Shown piece after piece: positions 1 through 7,823 of a stretch of 64,000 nucleotides of DNA (the stretch's first letter is position 1; every line of letters begins with the position of its first letter). The translations under genes were made by a program, and so were the position numbers. The notes under the pieces are model-generated. The model made no database searches. It was not told the origin of the DNA and saw only the letters and a list, made by a program, of their open reading frames with translations. The stretch comes from Bacillus sp. B15-48. Its GTDB lineage: Bacteria > Bacillota > Bacilli > Bacillales > Cytobacillaceae. The stretch is taken from assembly GCF_016879755.1 (NCBI RefSeq), contig NZ_WOFU01000001.1:186001-250000 (forward strand), read 5' to 3'.

Positions 1-576
1 ATTTGCATAGAGATTCTTTTTATCTGATAAACCAGATAACGGCCCTAAACAAGAAGCACCGTGAGTACTCTCTGCTAAAAAGCCATCCCAAGCGGTCGGC
101 AGCTGTAATAATCTTAATGTATGCCCGGTTGGCGCCGTATCAAAGATAATATGATCATACTCGCTGACGATTTCTTCATGTGTCAGAAAGTTGGTAAATT
201 CATCAAACGCCGCAATCTCGACGGTACATGCACCTGATAACTGTTCTTCCATCGTTGCTACAACCGCTTCGGGAAGCTTGTCACGATAAGGGCCAACAAC
301 GCTTTCGCGATACGCTTTAGCGGAAGCCTCAGGATCAATATTGCTCACATACAAATTCTCAACAGTTGGAACTGCCTTCGGTGTGCTAGTTAACTCAATG
401 CCAAATACATCTTGGAGATTGGAGGCAGGATCTGTACTAATGAGTAGCACTTTTTCACCCTGATCCGCCAAAGCGACAGCTGTTGCACAAGCGGTTGATG
501 TTTTCCCGACCCCGCCTTTCCCCGTTAAAAACATAAATTGTGTTTCAATATAATCTGGTTTGAATAATGAGAACAT
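1..576 (-). CDS. arsA: ArsA arsenical pump-driving ATPase (N-terminal part, cut by window edge)
   Basis: Cytoplasmic ATPase that energises arsenite extrusion through ArsB. The reading frame opens with ATG at 576 and stays open for 192 codons to the left edge, so the C-terminal part lies outside. The deviant Walker A GKGGVGKTS is at residues 19-27, and the ArsA signature DTAPTGHT at 146-153. Cysteines 117 and 176 sit where E. coli ArsA has two of its three metalloid-binding cysteines (Cys113 and Cys172). An AAGAAGG ribosome site precedes the start. It is the last visible gene of the leftward ars operon, 183 bp after the phosphatase gene. The usual ArsA is a tandem repeat of two ATPase halves; whether the second half exists cannot be seen. 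The family assignment is firm. Confidence 0.93.
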   Translation of the reverse strand, partial: MFSLFKPDYIETQFMFLTGKGGVGKTSTACATAVALADQGEKVLLISTDPASNLQDVFGIELTSTPKAVPTVENLYVSNIDPEASAKAYRESVVGPYRDKLPEAVVATMEEQLSGACTVEIAAFDEFTNFLTHEEIVSEYDHIIFDTAPTGHTLRLLQLPTAWDGFLAESTHGASCLGPLSGLSDKKNLYAN

Positions 577-759
577 TTATTAGCCTTCTTTCCAATATAT
601 TGGGCCTTTTTCGACAAAAAGACACGGTTCAATCATCCATTTGCGTTAAAATTTAATGATTCACACATGATTGATTAAAAAAACCGAGGAGCAATGCCCA
701 TCGGTTATAAAAATGTTCCTTAAAAAATCATAATCTCCCTTTTTTCCTTTATCGTTCAT

Positions 760-1185
760 TTATTCGGGAAAAACCCGCATTAAGACTTCCTTCATTTCCG
801 GTTTCACTTTAATTTTCGGACGAATGTTTTGAGCTTTTGCTTCTGCCTCTTTGATGCTTTTCGCTTCTCCTAACGCAAGCATTGTCCCGATCGCCACAGT
901 CCCTGTACGATTGCTGCCGCCACCACAATGGAAATAAACTTTCTTCCCTTCTTTATATGCACTCACGACATTGTTAATTGCTTGTTTCACCGATTCTTCC
1001 TGATTCTCCTTATCATCGACAATCGGGCTATGAATTCGCTTCTCATCAGAGTTATTTTCTGATGCTTCAGCACGCAAATCAAAGATTACATCTGGCTGTT
1101 CGTTTTTTATAACTTCTGGAACATCATCAGCTCCTCCTATAAAGATACGGTCTTGGATTAGTTGTTGGTAGTTTTTATCGCTCAT
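760..1185 (-). CDS. Dual-specificity/tyrosine-type protein phosphatase in the ars operon
   Basis: A 141-residue protein with the cysteine-phosphatase signature HCGGGSNRT: nucleophile Cys87 and phosphate-binding Arg93 in CX5R spacing, followed by TGT. This is the dual-specificity/tyrosine phosphatase fold. An Asp-rich stretch near residues 56-60 could supply the general acid. The ATG at 1185 is chosen because GGAGG lies five bases ahead of it; an in-frame TTG at 1197 overlaps that site and is unlikely to be used. It lies between arsD and arsA, which are usually adjacent. Its substrate is unknown. A role in arsenic physiology is suggested only by position. It is not related to the ArsC fold (low-molecular-weight phosphatase) further up the operon. 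Confidence 0.82.
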   Translation of the reverse strand: MSDKNYQQLIQDRIFIGGADDVPEVIKNEQPDVIFDLRAEASENNSDEKRIHSPIVDDKENQEESVKQAINNVVSAYKEGKKVYFHCGGGSNRTGTVAIGTMLALGEAKSIKEAEAKAQNIRPKIKVKPEMKEVLMRVFPE

Positions 1186-1217
1186 CTTTTCCTCCAATTA
1201 AACGGTGTATTTGATTA

Positions 1218-1571
1218 CTAAAATAGATTAATTTTCTGTGAAGCCTTTTGTTCTTTTAAGTCGTCAATACTTACATCAAACCATTCAGCCAACTGCTCAT
1301 TTGATGGGTAGCCACCTTGCATCACAACTTCTCCATTCAAAACTGTAATTGGTAACGACTCTGGTCCCTTTTCTTGGAGAACTTGATTGACCTCCTTGTT
1401 TTCAACAAACCTTGCCGGTTCATTTCCAAGATTATAGCGTGTGATTTCAAGACCTTTTTTCTCTAAACGAAAAACAGCTGCCGCCATTCTTGTCAATTCA
1501 GGATCAACGCTTGGTCCGCATACACCTGTTGGACAACATAAAGCAGGGTCGAAAATTTCTACTTTCTTCAT
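1218..1571 (-). CDS. arsD: ArsD arsenite metallochaperone
   Basis: A 117-residue cytoplasmic protein that, in characterised operons, passes As(III)/Sb(III) to ArsA and weakly represses the operon. The N-terminus MKKVEIFDPALCCPTGVCG carries Cys12, Cys13 and Cys18, matching the three cysteines essential for transfer to ArsA in E. coli ArsD. The C-terminal vicinal cysteine pairs of the E. coli protein are absent, as in many shorter homologues. The start at 1571 is set by AGGAGG eight bases upstream; an earlier in-frame start at 1613 would add 14 unconserved residues. It follows arsC by 74 bp in the same direction. Confidence 0.92.
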   Translation of the reverse strand: MKKVEIFDPALCCPTGVCGPSVDPELTRMAAAVFRLEKKGLEITRYNLGNEPARFVENKEVNQVLQEKGPESLPITVLNGEVVMQGGYPSNEQLAEWFDVSIDDLKEQKASQKINLF

Positions 1572-1645
1572 CTTGTTTCCCTCCTGAATACGAGTTGATA
1601 TTAGAAGAACCAAGAGCTAACGATCCCTTGGTTCTATCCTATTGT

Positions 1646-2065
1646 TTATTCTCCAGTTTCCGCGAAACGGTTAATTCTCTCAGCAATCTGATCGCGAACA
1701 CGTTGGAATACAGCCCATTTTTCCTCATCTGTTCCTTGGGCCTTTGCCGGGTCATCAAATCCCCAATGGTCTCTTTTCACATGCGGAGGAGTCACCGGAC
1801 ATTTATCCGCTGCATCGCCGCAAAGCGTGACAACAAAATCAGCATTATTTAAGATTTCAGGATCAATGATATCAGACGTTTGAGTGGATATATCAATATC
1901 CACTTCCTTCATCGCTTTAACTGCATTTGGATTTAGACCATGTGCTTCAATTCCCGCACTTTTCACTTCCCATTCATCACCTAAGTAGTGCTTTGCCCAG
2001 CCTTCTGCCATTTGGCTACGACATGAATTTCCAGTACATAAGAAGTAAATGATTTTTTTAGACAT
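1646..2065 (-). CDS. arsC: ArsC thioredoxin-coupled arsenate reductase
   Basis: Reduces arsenate to arsenite for export by ArsB, using thioredoxin. The 139-residue length equals that of B. subtilis and Staphylococcus ArsC. It has the low-molecular-weight phosphatase P-loop CTGNSCR with Cys10 and the relay cysteines Cys82 and Cys89 in [10 protein letters not shown], so the full Cys10-Cys82-Cys89 triad is present. The ATG at 2065 follows an AAGGAG site; the upstream in-frame start at 2089 would overlap that site. The gene starts 27 bp after the arsB stop, consistent with cotranscription. Confidence 0.97.
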   Translation of the reverse strand: MSKKIIYFLCTGNSCRSQMAEGWAKHYLGDEWEVKSAGIEAHGLNPNAVKAMKEVDIDISTQTSDIIDPEILNNADFVVTLCGDAADKCPVTPPHVKRDHWGFDDPAKAQGTDEEKWAVFQRVRDQIAERINRFAETGE

Positions 2066-2092
2066 AAAAGATTTCTCCTTTTTAATCAATTT

Positions 2093-3391
2093 TTATGAAA
2101 TAATCAGCAACCATAAATAGAGACCGACTAATGTAATAAATAGCGTCGGAATCGTCAAGATGATTCCTGTTTTAAAATAAGTTCCCCAAGAGATTTTGAC
2201 ACCTTTAGAGCTTAGAACATGGAGCCAAAGCAATGTTGCTAATGAACCAATCGGGGTAATCTTCGGACCTAAATCTGACCCGATAACATTCGCATAAATT
2301 AGCGCTTCCCTAATTACACCCGTCGTATTCGTATCAGCAATCGCCAAGGCATCAATCATCACCGTTGGCATATTGTTCATAATTGAAGAAAGAATGGCGG
2401 CAATGAAGCCCATTCCAATCGTCGCTGCAAACAATCCTTGGTCTGCGACAACTTGAATCACATCGGTCAACATGTTTGTTAACCCGGCATTTCTCAGTCC
2501 ATAAACGACGACATACATTCCGATTGAGAAAAAGACAATACTCCATGGTGCGCCTTTAATGACCGTTTTCGTATTGACGGCGGGACTTTTGCGTCCCATA
2601 AGTAAGAAGAAGATCGCGATAATACCGGCAACAATCGATACTGGTACACCAATGAACTCGCTGGCAAAGTAGCCGACTAGTAAAATGGCGAGAACAATCC
2701 ATGATAATCGAAACATTTTTTGATCCTTAATCGCTTCGACGGGTTGTTTTAAATTTGATAAATCATACTTTTTAGGAATGCTTTTACGGAAAAATAAATA
2801 TAAAACTAAAATACTAGCCCCGAGCGCGAAAAAGTTCGGCACAATCATTCTTGAAGCAAACTCGGCAAAACCAATTCCAAAGAAATCGGCGGAAACGATG
2901 TTCACGAGGTTACTAACAACGAGTGGCAATGAAGTTGTGTCGGCGATAAATCCACTGGCGATGATAAACGGAAACACCATTTTCTCATCGAACTTCAAGG
3001 CGCGCACCATTGCAAGTACAATCGGTGTTAAAATGAGTGCAGCACCATCGTTCGCAAAGAATGCCGCCACTAATGCCCCTAAAATCGTTACATAGACAAA
3101 CATTTTCACGCCATTTCCATTTGCGATCCTCGCCATATGGAGCGCCGCCCATTCAAAGAAACCAATTTCATCAAGAATAAGTGAAATAATGATAATCGCA
3201 ACAAATGCAAGTGTCGCATTCCAGACGATATTCGTTACATCCCAAACATCCATGAGATCAACGACACCTACAATTAGGGCGACAACCGCCCCGCCACAGG
3301 CCGACCAGCCAATCGAAAGATTTTTTGGCTGCCAAATGACTAGAACAAGGGTAATGATAAAAATAATTAATGCTAAAAGTGTTTGTACCAC
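2093..3391 (-). CDS. arsB: ArsB arsenite efflux permease
   Basis: Integral membrane As(III)/Sb(III) exporter of the ArsB family (about 430 residues, 10-12 hydrophobic segments), not the Acr3 type. Conserved stretches include [14 protein letters not shown] near residue 110 and the late [18 protein letters not shown] loop. It works alone on the proton motive force or with ArsA. A GTG at 3391 is preferred because GGAGG lies ten bases upstream; the longer frame from GTG at 3415 has no ribosome site and would overlap arsR. It follows arsR directly. Confidence 0.93.
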   Translation of the reverse strand: MVQTLLALIIFIITLVLVIWQPKNLSIGWSACGGAVVALIVGVVDLMDVWDVTNIVWNATLAFVAIIIISLILDEIGFFEWAALHMARIANGNGVKMFVYVTILGALVAAFFANDGAALILTPIVLAMVRALKFDEKMVFPFIIASGFIADTTSLPLVVSNLVNIVSADFFGIGFAEFASRMIVPNFFALGASILVLYLFFRKSIPKKYDLSNLKQPVEAIKDQKMFRLSWIVLAILLVGYFASEFIGVPVSIVAGIIAIFFLLMGRKSPAVNTKTVIKGAPWSIVFFSIGMYVVVYGLRNAGLTNMLTDVIQVVADQGLFAATIGMGFIAAILSSIMNNMPTVMIDALAIADTNTTGVIREALIYANVIGSDLGPKITPIGSLATLLWLHVLSSKGVKISWGTYFKTGIILTIPTLFITLVGLYLWLLIIS

Positions 3392-3407
3392 AAAAATCCA
3401 ACCTCCA

Positions 3408-3746
3408 TTAGTCACACAAAATTCGTAAACCTTGTTTCTCTAGTGAAACAAGCTTTTCCTCTTGATCAGGGATATGAGTTAATACATCCTGAACGAGCGG
3501 GAAATACCTATTTTCCCGATTTAGCGAATAAAAAATCCACTGTCCTTTTCTTTGCTCTTTCACTAAACCGGCATCCTTTAATTTACGAAGATGCTGACTA
3601 ATTGCAGGTTGAGACATTTGAAAAATCTCAACGAATTCACAGACACAACAATCATGTTTGATCATGAGCCCGAGCATCGATAATCTCGTTTTATCGCCCA
3701 ATAGTTTTAAAATGCCAGCCGTTTCTTCTAATGAACCTTTTTCCAC
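3408..3746 (-). CDS. arsR: ArsR-family arsenic-responsive repressor
   Basis: A 112-residue winged-helix repressor of the ArsR/SmtB family that leaves its operator when it binds As(III). The metal-binding region DCCVCEF holds Cys33, Cys34 and Cys36 (classical motif ELCVCDL), followed by the recognition helix [18 protein letters not shown] at about 44-61. The start is GTG at 3746, eight bases after GGAGGTGA. It is the first gene of the operon, so it is expected to be autoregulated through the dyad just upstream. Confidence 0.95.
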   Translation of the reverse strand: MEKGSLEETAGILKLLGDKTRLSMLGLMIKHDCCVCEFVEIFQMSQPAISQHLRKLKDAGLVKEQRKGQWIFYSLNRENRYFPLVQDVLTHIPDQEEKLVSLEKQGLRILCD

Positions 3747-3764
3747 AATCTCACCTCCACCTTT

Positions 3765-3812
3765 TATATAAGCAACTTATTATATAATAAAATGCTTATA
3801 TACTTATTTCAA
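3765..3812 (-). promoter_or_regulatory. ars promoter overlapped by a 38-bp dyad (probable ArsR operator)
   Basis: On the minus strand TTGAAA (3812-3807) and TATTAT (3789-3784) are 17 bp apart, a good sigma-A promoter for arsR. Two nested inverted repeats share the same centre at 3783.5: outer arms TATATAAGCA (3765-3774) and TGCTTATATA (3793-3802), and a perfect inner palindrome TTATTATATAATAA (3777-3790). Only the two bases between them on each side break the symmetry. The dyad covers the -10 box, as expected for repression by ArsR. Confidence 0.75.
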
Positions 3813-3891
3813 TCCTTTTCGAGTAAAATTTACAGTCTTTCACATAAAGTTTACATTTTATTAATAAACTTGTTCCCTTTTCATCAGCCTT

Positions 3892-4482
3892 ATGTTAAAA
3901 GGAATTAATACAAGTTACGAGGAAGTGTTTATCTTTTTGTTACATACGATTGAAATGCACCCGATTTTGGCAGCGGTTGCCAGCATCATTATGAACGTCT
4001 TTGTCGCGATAACAGGTGTATTGCCAAGCGCATTTATTACCGCCTGGACTATCGCCCTTTTTGGTTTTGAAATAGGTCTCATTCTATTAATTGTTGGCGA
4101 AGCATTAGGAGCAATCATTAGCTTTATTCTCTATCGAAAAGGAGTCAAGTTATTCTCTAGGAAAGCAAAAAAGAAGAAACTCGAAAATAAATTTTTACGA
4201 AGGTTAAAACAGACAGCTGGGACAGAGGCTTTTTTTCTCGTCATTTTATTAAGACTGCTCCCATTCGTCCCTTCAGGGTTCGTCACCCTCGCGGCAGCAG
4301 TAAGCAAAATGGGATTTCTCCACTTCAGCATTGCTAGTACATTAGGCAAAATTCCTGCCTTATATATTGAAAGCTATTCCGTTTATTATGTAATGAACTT
4401 ACAATCTGCATGGCAAATTGCGTTGGTCGTCCTTGTTGTTTTTGGCTATCTTTTATATTTGTTTTTTAAAAAACAGCAATGA
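3892..4482 (+). CDS. VTT-domain (DedA/TVP38/TMEM64-type) membrane protein
   Basis: A 196-residue integral membrane protein with about five hydrophobic segments. The VTT hallmarks are present: an ALGAIISFILYRKG segment (about 77-90), RLLPFVPSGFVTLAAA (about 120-135) and the late TLGKIPALYIESY segment. Members of this superfamily are linked to lipid scrambling or undecaprenyl-phosphate recycling, but the role of this branch is unsettled. It is divergent from arsR. No clear ribosome site precedes the ATG at 3892, so the true start is uncertain. It ends shortly before a strong terminator. Confidence 0.8.
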   Translation: MLKGINTSYEEVFIFLLHTIEMHPILAAVASIIMNVFVAITGVLPSAFITAWTIALFGFEIGLILLIVGEALGAIISFILYRKGVKLFSRKAKKKKLENKFLRRLKQTAGTEAFFLVILLRLLPFVPSGFVTLAAAVSKMGFLHFSIASTLGKIPALYIESYSVYYVMNLQSAWQIALVVLVVFGYLLYLFFKKQQ

Positions 4483-4509
4483 CTACCTTATTAGCTGTCC
4501 GAAATCCCC

Positions 4510-4554
4510 AAAAAAGGAAGAAGCAGATTGATCTAATCTGCTTCTTCCTTTTTT
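4510..4554. terminator. Strong bidirectional terminator
   Basis: Perfect 20-bp arms (4510-4529 and 4535-4554) with a 5-base loop GATCT, A-rich on one side and T-rich on the other. It lies between the convergent VTT gene and the small glycine-rich gene and can serve both. Confidence 0.9.
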
Positions 4555-4569
4555 ATGATAGGCAAATAT

Positions 4570-4833
4570 TTAAATCCAAAACGGGGTAAATGCTAAAGCG
4601 GCAATTGCACCGAAGGCAATTCCGATTCCTAGTCCCAAGCCAAAGCCCCATGGGCGCCAAAAGTAGCCATAGCCCCCATAACCAGGACCGCGTCCACCCA
4701 TTGGACGAACATAAACCTTTTGAGGAGTTACCCTCGAAATCATTCCACGATGAACACGTCCATCAACCGTACGAATTTCAACTGGCCTGCCGATTCCCCG
4801 TCGACACATATCATAATATCTTGCAGCTGACAT
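4570..4833 (-). CDS. Small glycine-rich membrane-associated protein, function unknown
   Basis: An 87-residue protein I do not recognise by name. Residues 1-45 are basic and look like a small beta-barrel: CRRGIGRPVEIRTVDGR followed by VHRGMISRVTPQKVYVRP, reminiscent of the Sm/KOW style in which a basic strand pattern G-x-V-E-I-x-T-x-D-G recurs. Residues 46-87 are glycine and aromatic rich (GPGYGGYGYFW) and end in a hydrophobic GLGLGIGIAFGAIAALAF segment that could insert in a membrane. GGAGGTG lies eight bases before the ATG, so the gene is probably real. It is divergent from the methyltransferase gene across a long inverted repeat. Confidence 0.65.
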   Translation of the reverse strand: MSAARYYDMCRRGIGRPVEIRTVDGRVHRGMISRVTPQKVYVRPMGGRGPGYGGYGYFWRPWGFGLGLGIGIAFGAIAALAFTPFWI

Positions 4834-4868
4834 GTTTTACACCTCCAATCTAGTTCATGACGAGCTAC

Positions 4869-4981
4869 TAGTATCCTATGTGCATCTTCACCAACTGAGT
4901 GGACAGGTGCACAAGGCATGTGTGGAATTAGAAAATTTCCTTTTTTATAGGAATTGTGTTGACTACATGCATAGGATACTA
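4869..4981. repeat. Widely spaced inverted repeat between divergent genes
   Basis: TAGTATCCTATGTGCAT (4869-4885) is the inverse of ATGCATAGGATACTA (4967-4981) apart from a 2-base insertion. The arms are about 80 bp apart and lie in the promoter region shared by the leftward small gene (start 4833) and the rightward methyltransferase (start 5007). This could be an operator pair or a remnant of a small mobile element; I see no coding sequence between the arms. Confidence 0.55.
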
Positions 4982-5006
4982 AAAAATAGGGCGAGGGGAT
5001 GAATCG

Positions 5007-5738
5007 ATGAACTTTAATTATCATGATGCATTAGCAACGGGGGGAATTTCTGCAGCACACCCAGGTGGATTTAACCTCACAAAAAAAATTTTAGACGGAG
5101 AAAAACTTAAGAAAGGTTCGTTCGTTCTTGATGCTGGTTGTGGAACGGGACAAACGGCTGCCTATTTAGCGAAAGAGAAAAAGTGTAAAGTTTATGCCCT
5201 TGACCTTCATCCAGATATGCTCGAACACACAAAAAGTCGTTTTAAGGAAGACAACCTTCCTGGGAAATTCATTAAAGGAAATATCGAAAACTTGCCTTTT
5301 CCCGATGATTCTTTCGATGTTGTTATTGCAGAATCAACGACGATTTTTACAAACATCAATAAAACGACCAATGAATATTTCCGCGTACTTAAAAAAGGTG
5401 GCTGGCTTCTTAATACTGAATTGACATCAGAAGGATCTTTAACAGAGGAAGAAATTGCGCCGATTAAATCCTTTTATCACATAAAGCATATTCCAACAGA
5501 AGCAGAGTGGGTTCAATTGTATGAGAAGGCAGGCTTTCATGACGTCGAGATTTTAAAAAGGAATACCATTTTAGGGGAAATCGAAGACTTCTGGACACAA
5601 TCGGACGATCAAAGTATTGTTGACATGCCAACCAATTTAGATCGCCGAACAGAAAAAGTCCTTGCTGACCATAGCCGCTTAATGATGAGGTTTGGCGAAG
5701 ACCTTGGTTACCGAGCGTTTAAGGCGATGAAAGCTTGA
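5007..5738 (+). CDS. Class I SAM-dependent methyltransferase
   Basis: A 243-residue soluble protein of the Methyltransf_11/UbiE-like type. Motif I, VLDAGCGTGQTAAYL, is at residues 40-54; an acidic motif II, VYALDLHPDML, follows at about 63; the post-motif region has NIENLPFPDDSFDVVIAE near 90-107. The substrate cannot be inferred. The ATG at 5007 follows GAGGGG by seven bases. It is followed at once by a terminator, so it is probably a single-gene transcript. Confidence 0.85.
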   Translation: MNFNYHDALATGGISAAHPGGFNLTKKILDGEKLKKGSFVLDAGCGTGQTAAYLAKEKKCKVYALDLHPDMLEHTKSRFKEDNLPGKFIKGNIENLPFPDDSFDVVIAESTTIFTNINKTTNEYFRVLKKGGWLLNTELTSEGSLTEEEIAPIKSFYHIKHIPTEAEWVQLYEKAGFHDVEILKRNTILGEIEDFWTQSDDQSIVDMPTNLDRRTEKVLADHSRLMMRFGEDLGYRAFKAMKA

Positions 5739-5745
5739 TAATTAA

Positions 5746-5781
5746 AAAAATAGAGGAAATGGATTTATTTCCTCTATTTTT
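5746..5781 (+). terminator. Terminator after the methyltransferase gene
   Basis: Perfect 15-bp arms AAAAATAGAGGAAAT (5746-5760) and ATTTCCTCTATTTTT (5767-5781) around the loop GGATTT, ending in a T run. Confidence 0.88.
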
Positions 5782-5844
5782 ATTATCATATTGTACGGAA
5801 TGATTTACATGTTATCTCGTCTTTTCAAAACATAGATTAAAACG

Positions 5845-7509
5845 TTATATTTCCATTACGATTGGCAAAATCATTGGCCTGCGACCTGTGTTGTGATATA
5901 AGAACGGTTGGACATCATCTATTACTGCTTTTTTCAATTCCGACCATTTAACCCTTTGCTCATTTAATTGAGTTAGAACGGTATCATACACACGATCCTC
6001 GACTTCTCTTATAAGGTCACCAGCTTCCCTTACATAAACGAATCCCCTCGTAACGACGACAGGACGTTTGATTAACGTGTGATTCTTCCGATCTATATTC
6101 ATTGTAATAATTAATAAACCCTCTTGTGAAAGAATTCTGCGATCTCGTATAACGATATTTCCTATATCTCCTATTCCACTTCCATCAATATAGACAGGTT
6201 GGGCTGGGATTTTATTTGGTTTTTTCTCTGCACTTTGCTCAGTTAATTCTAGTACATCTCCATTATCTAAAATAAAGCAATTTGCTTTCGGCACTCCACA
6301 GTCAACAGCTGATTTAATATGTGACTGTAGCATCCGATATTCCCCGTGGATTGGAAAAAAGAATTTAGGATTTAATAACTTTAACATTAGCTTCTGTTCT
6401 TCTTGCTTTCCATGTCCGGAGGCATGTACTTCACTAATTTTATGATGAATAACCTGACCACCTGCACGTTCAATTAAATCCGTTACTCGATTGACACTTA
6501 TTTCATTTCCCGGAATTGGGGAAGATGAGAAGACAAAGGTATCACCAGGAATAATTTTGACATCACGATGACTACCATTTGCAATTCGTGATAACGCGGC
6601 CATCGGCTCTCCTTGGCTTCCTGTACATATAATCGTCACCTTATCACTCTGTATTCGACTAATCTCTTTCACTTGAATAAAAGTATCCTCGGGTGCTTCA
6701 ATATAACCAAGTTTTTTCCCGATTTCAACTGTCTTTTCCATACTACGTCCAATTATTGCTATTTTGCGCTTGTAGTTTACTGAGGATTTTACGACCTGCT
6801 GAATCCGATCGATATTAGAAGCAAAGGTTGCAAAAATAATTCTGCCATCTGTCGTCCTAAAGATATCTTCGATTGCTTCTCCCACTCTTTGTTCAGAGAT
6901 TGAAAATCCAGGAACTTCACTGTTTGTACTGTCTGATAATAAGCAAAGGACTCCTTCTCTTCCAATATGTGCAATTTTGTGGAATTCAGTATCCTTTCCT
7001 GTCGGTGTAAAGTCAAACTTAAAATCTCCTGTATGAACAATATTTCCTTCGGCCGTTGTGACGACCACCCCGAAAGAGTCCGCAATACTATGAGTCGTTC
7101 GAAAAAAACGAATCTTCATATTGTTAAATTGTACTTCTGAATCCCCATCTATTTGATGCAATTCTACATTTTTAATTTGATGTTCGTCGATCTTGCTCTT
7201 AATCAATTCGATCGCGAAATCTCCGCCATAAATGGGAGCTTTAACCTCTCGTAATAAAAAAGGAAGTCCACCAATATGGTCTTCATGACCATGCGTGATA
7301 AAGATGCCTTTGAGTTTTTCCTGATTGCGAATAAGATATGTATAATCTGGGATAACATAATCAATTCCAAAAAGCTCATTATCAGGAAACTTAATGCCGC
7401 AATCAACAAGCACCATTTCATTTTTATACTCAATCACATAAGTGTTTTTTCCGATTTCCCCTAGTCCGCCTAAAGGAATAATTTTAATAGCCTTTTCTTC
7501 TGTTTTCAT
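5845..7509 (-). CDS. Ribonuclease J (J1-type)
   Basis: A 554-residue metallo-beta-lactamase/beta-CASP ribonuclease with 5'-exo- and endonuclease activity in mRNA decay and rRNA maturation. The zinc ligands HGHEDH are at residues 73-78. That motif, the early GGLGEIGKNTY and the terminal RRPMILPIVMEI match RNase J1 rather than J2, which has HGHDEN. The start at 7509 has GGAG eight bases upstream and puts GLGEIG at residue 14, as in B. subtilis J1; a frame from 7563 would add 18 unconserved residues. The small rpoY gene that accompanies rnjA in Bacillus is not next to it, so this may be an extra J1 paralogue at a second site. Confidence 0.93.
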   Translation of the reverse strand: MKTEEKAIKIIPLGGLGEIGKNTYVIEYKNEMVLVDCGIKFPDNELFGIDYVIPDYTYLIRNQEKLKGIFITHGHEDHIGGLPFLLREVKAPIYGGDFAIELIKSKIDEHQIKNVELHQIDGDSEVQFNNMKIRFFRTTHSIADSFGVVVTTAEGNIVHTGDFKFDFTPTGKDTEFHKIAHIGREGVLCLLSDSTNSEVPGFSISEQRVGEAIEDIFRTTDGRIIFATFASNIDRIQQVVKSSVNYKRKIAIIGRSMEKTVEIGKKLGYIEAPEDTFIQVKEISRIQSDKVTIICTGSQGEPMAALSRIANGSHRDVKIIPGDTFVFSSSPIPGNEISVNRVTDLIERAGGQVIHHKISEVHASGHGKQEEQKLMLKLLNPKFFFPIHGEYRMLQSHIKSAVDCGVPKANCFILDNGDVLELTEQSAEKKPNKIPAQPVYIDGSGIGDIGNIVIRDRRILSQEGLLIITMNIDRKNHTLIKRPVVVTRGFVYVREAGDLIREVEDRVYDTVLTQLNEQRVKWSELKKAVIDDVQPFLYHNTGRRPMILPIVMEI

Positions 7510-7797
7510 TTGTTCAACTCCATCTAAAAATACTTTAGTTATCTCTTTTTCACAATTATTCATTAAACCTTTTTAAATACTAAGTGGAAAAGTAAGAAAA
7601 GATATAGGAGAAATTTGAGGATAAAAGTGGAAAAAAACAACTTGAATATAACATAATTTGTGCCATAACACAACTTGTAAAGATTAAGATAAAGCGAAAC
7701 TTCCATCAGAGGGGATTTTCTTCATCCCCAGTATCCTAACTAGTTGACCTGAAGTCTTGAAGTGGGGCTATTACTGTCAGTTAACCTGCGATAAAAA
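7510..7797. other. Gap between the RNase J gene and minJ
   Basis: About 290 bp without a gene. It holds the probable RNase J promoter (7645-7673) and runs up to the minJ terminator. I see no further structured element. Confidence 0.6.
7645..7673 (-). promoter_or_regulatory. Candidate sigma-A promoter for the RNase J gene
   Basis: On the minus strand TTGTGT (7673-7668) and TATATT (7650-7645) are exactly 17 bp apart, about 135 bp before the chosen start codon. The -35 region includes a short TTGTG/CACAA inverted repeat. Confidence 0.5.
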
Positions 7798-7823
7798 TAG
7801 AGGGAATGGATATATTCCCTCTA
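7798..7823 (-). terminator. Terminator overlapping the minJ stop codon
   Basis: Arms TAGAGGGAAT (7798-7807) and ATTCCCTCTA (7814-7823), 6-base loop, followed on the minus strand by TTTTTATC. The minJ stop codon lies in the first arm transcribed. Confidence 0.8.

Noticed and set aside
4740-5024. A 94-codon minus-strand frame over the divergent promoter region
   Set aside because: It overlaps the better supported small gene (start 4833, GGAGGTG site) in another frame and the methyltransferase start.
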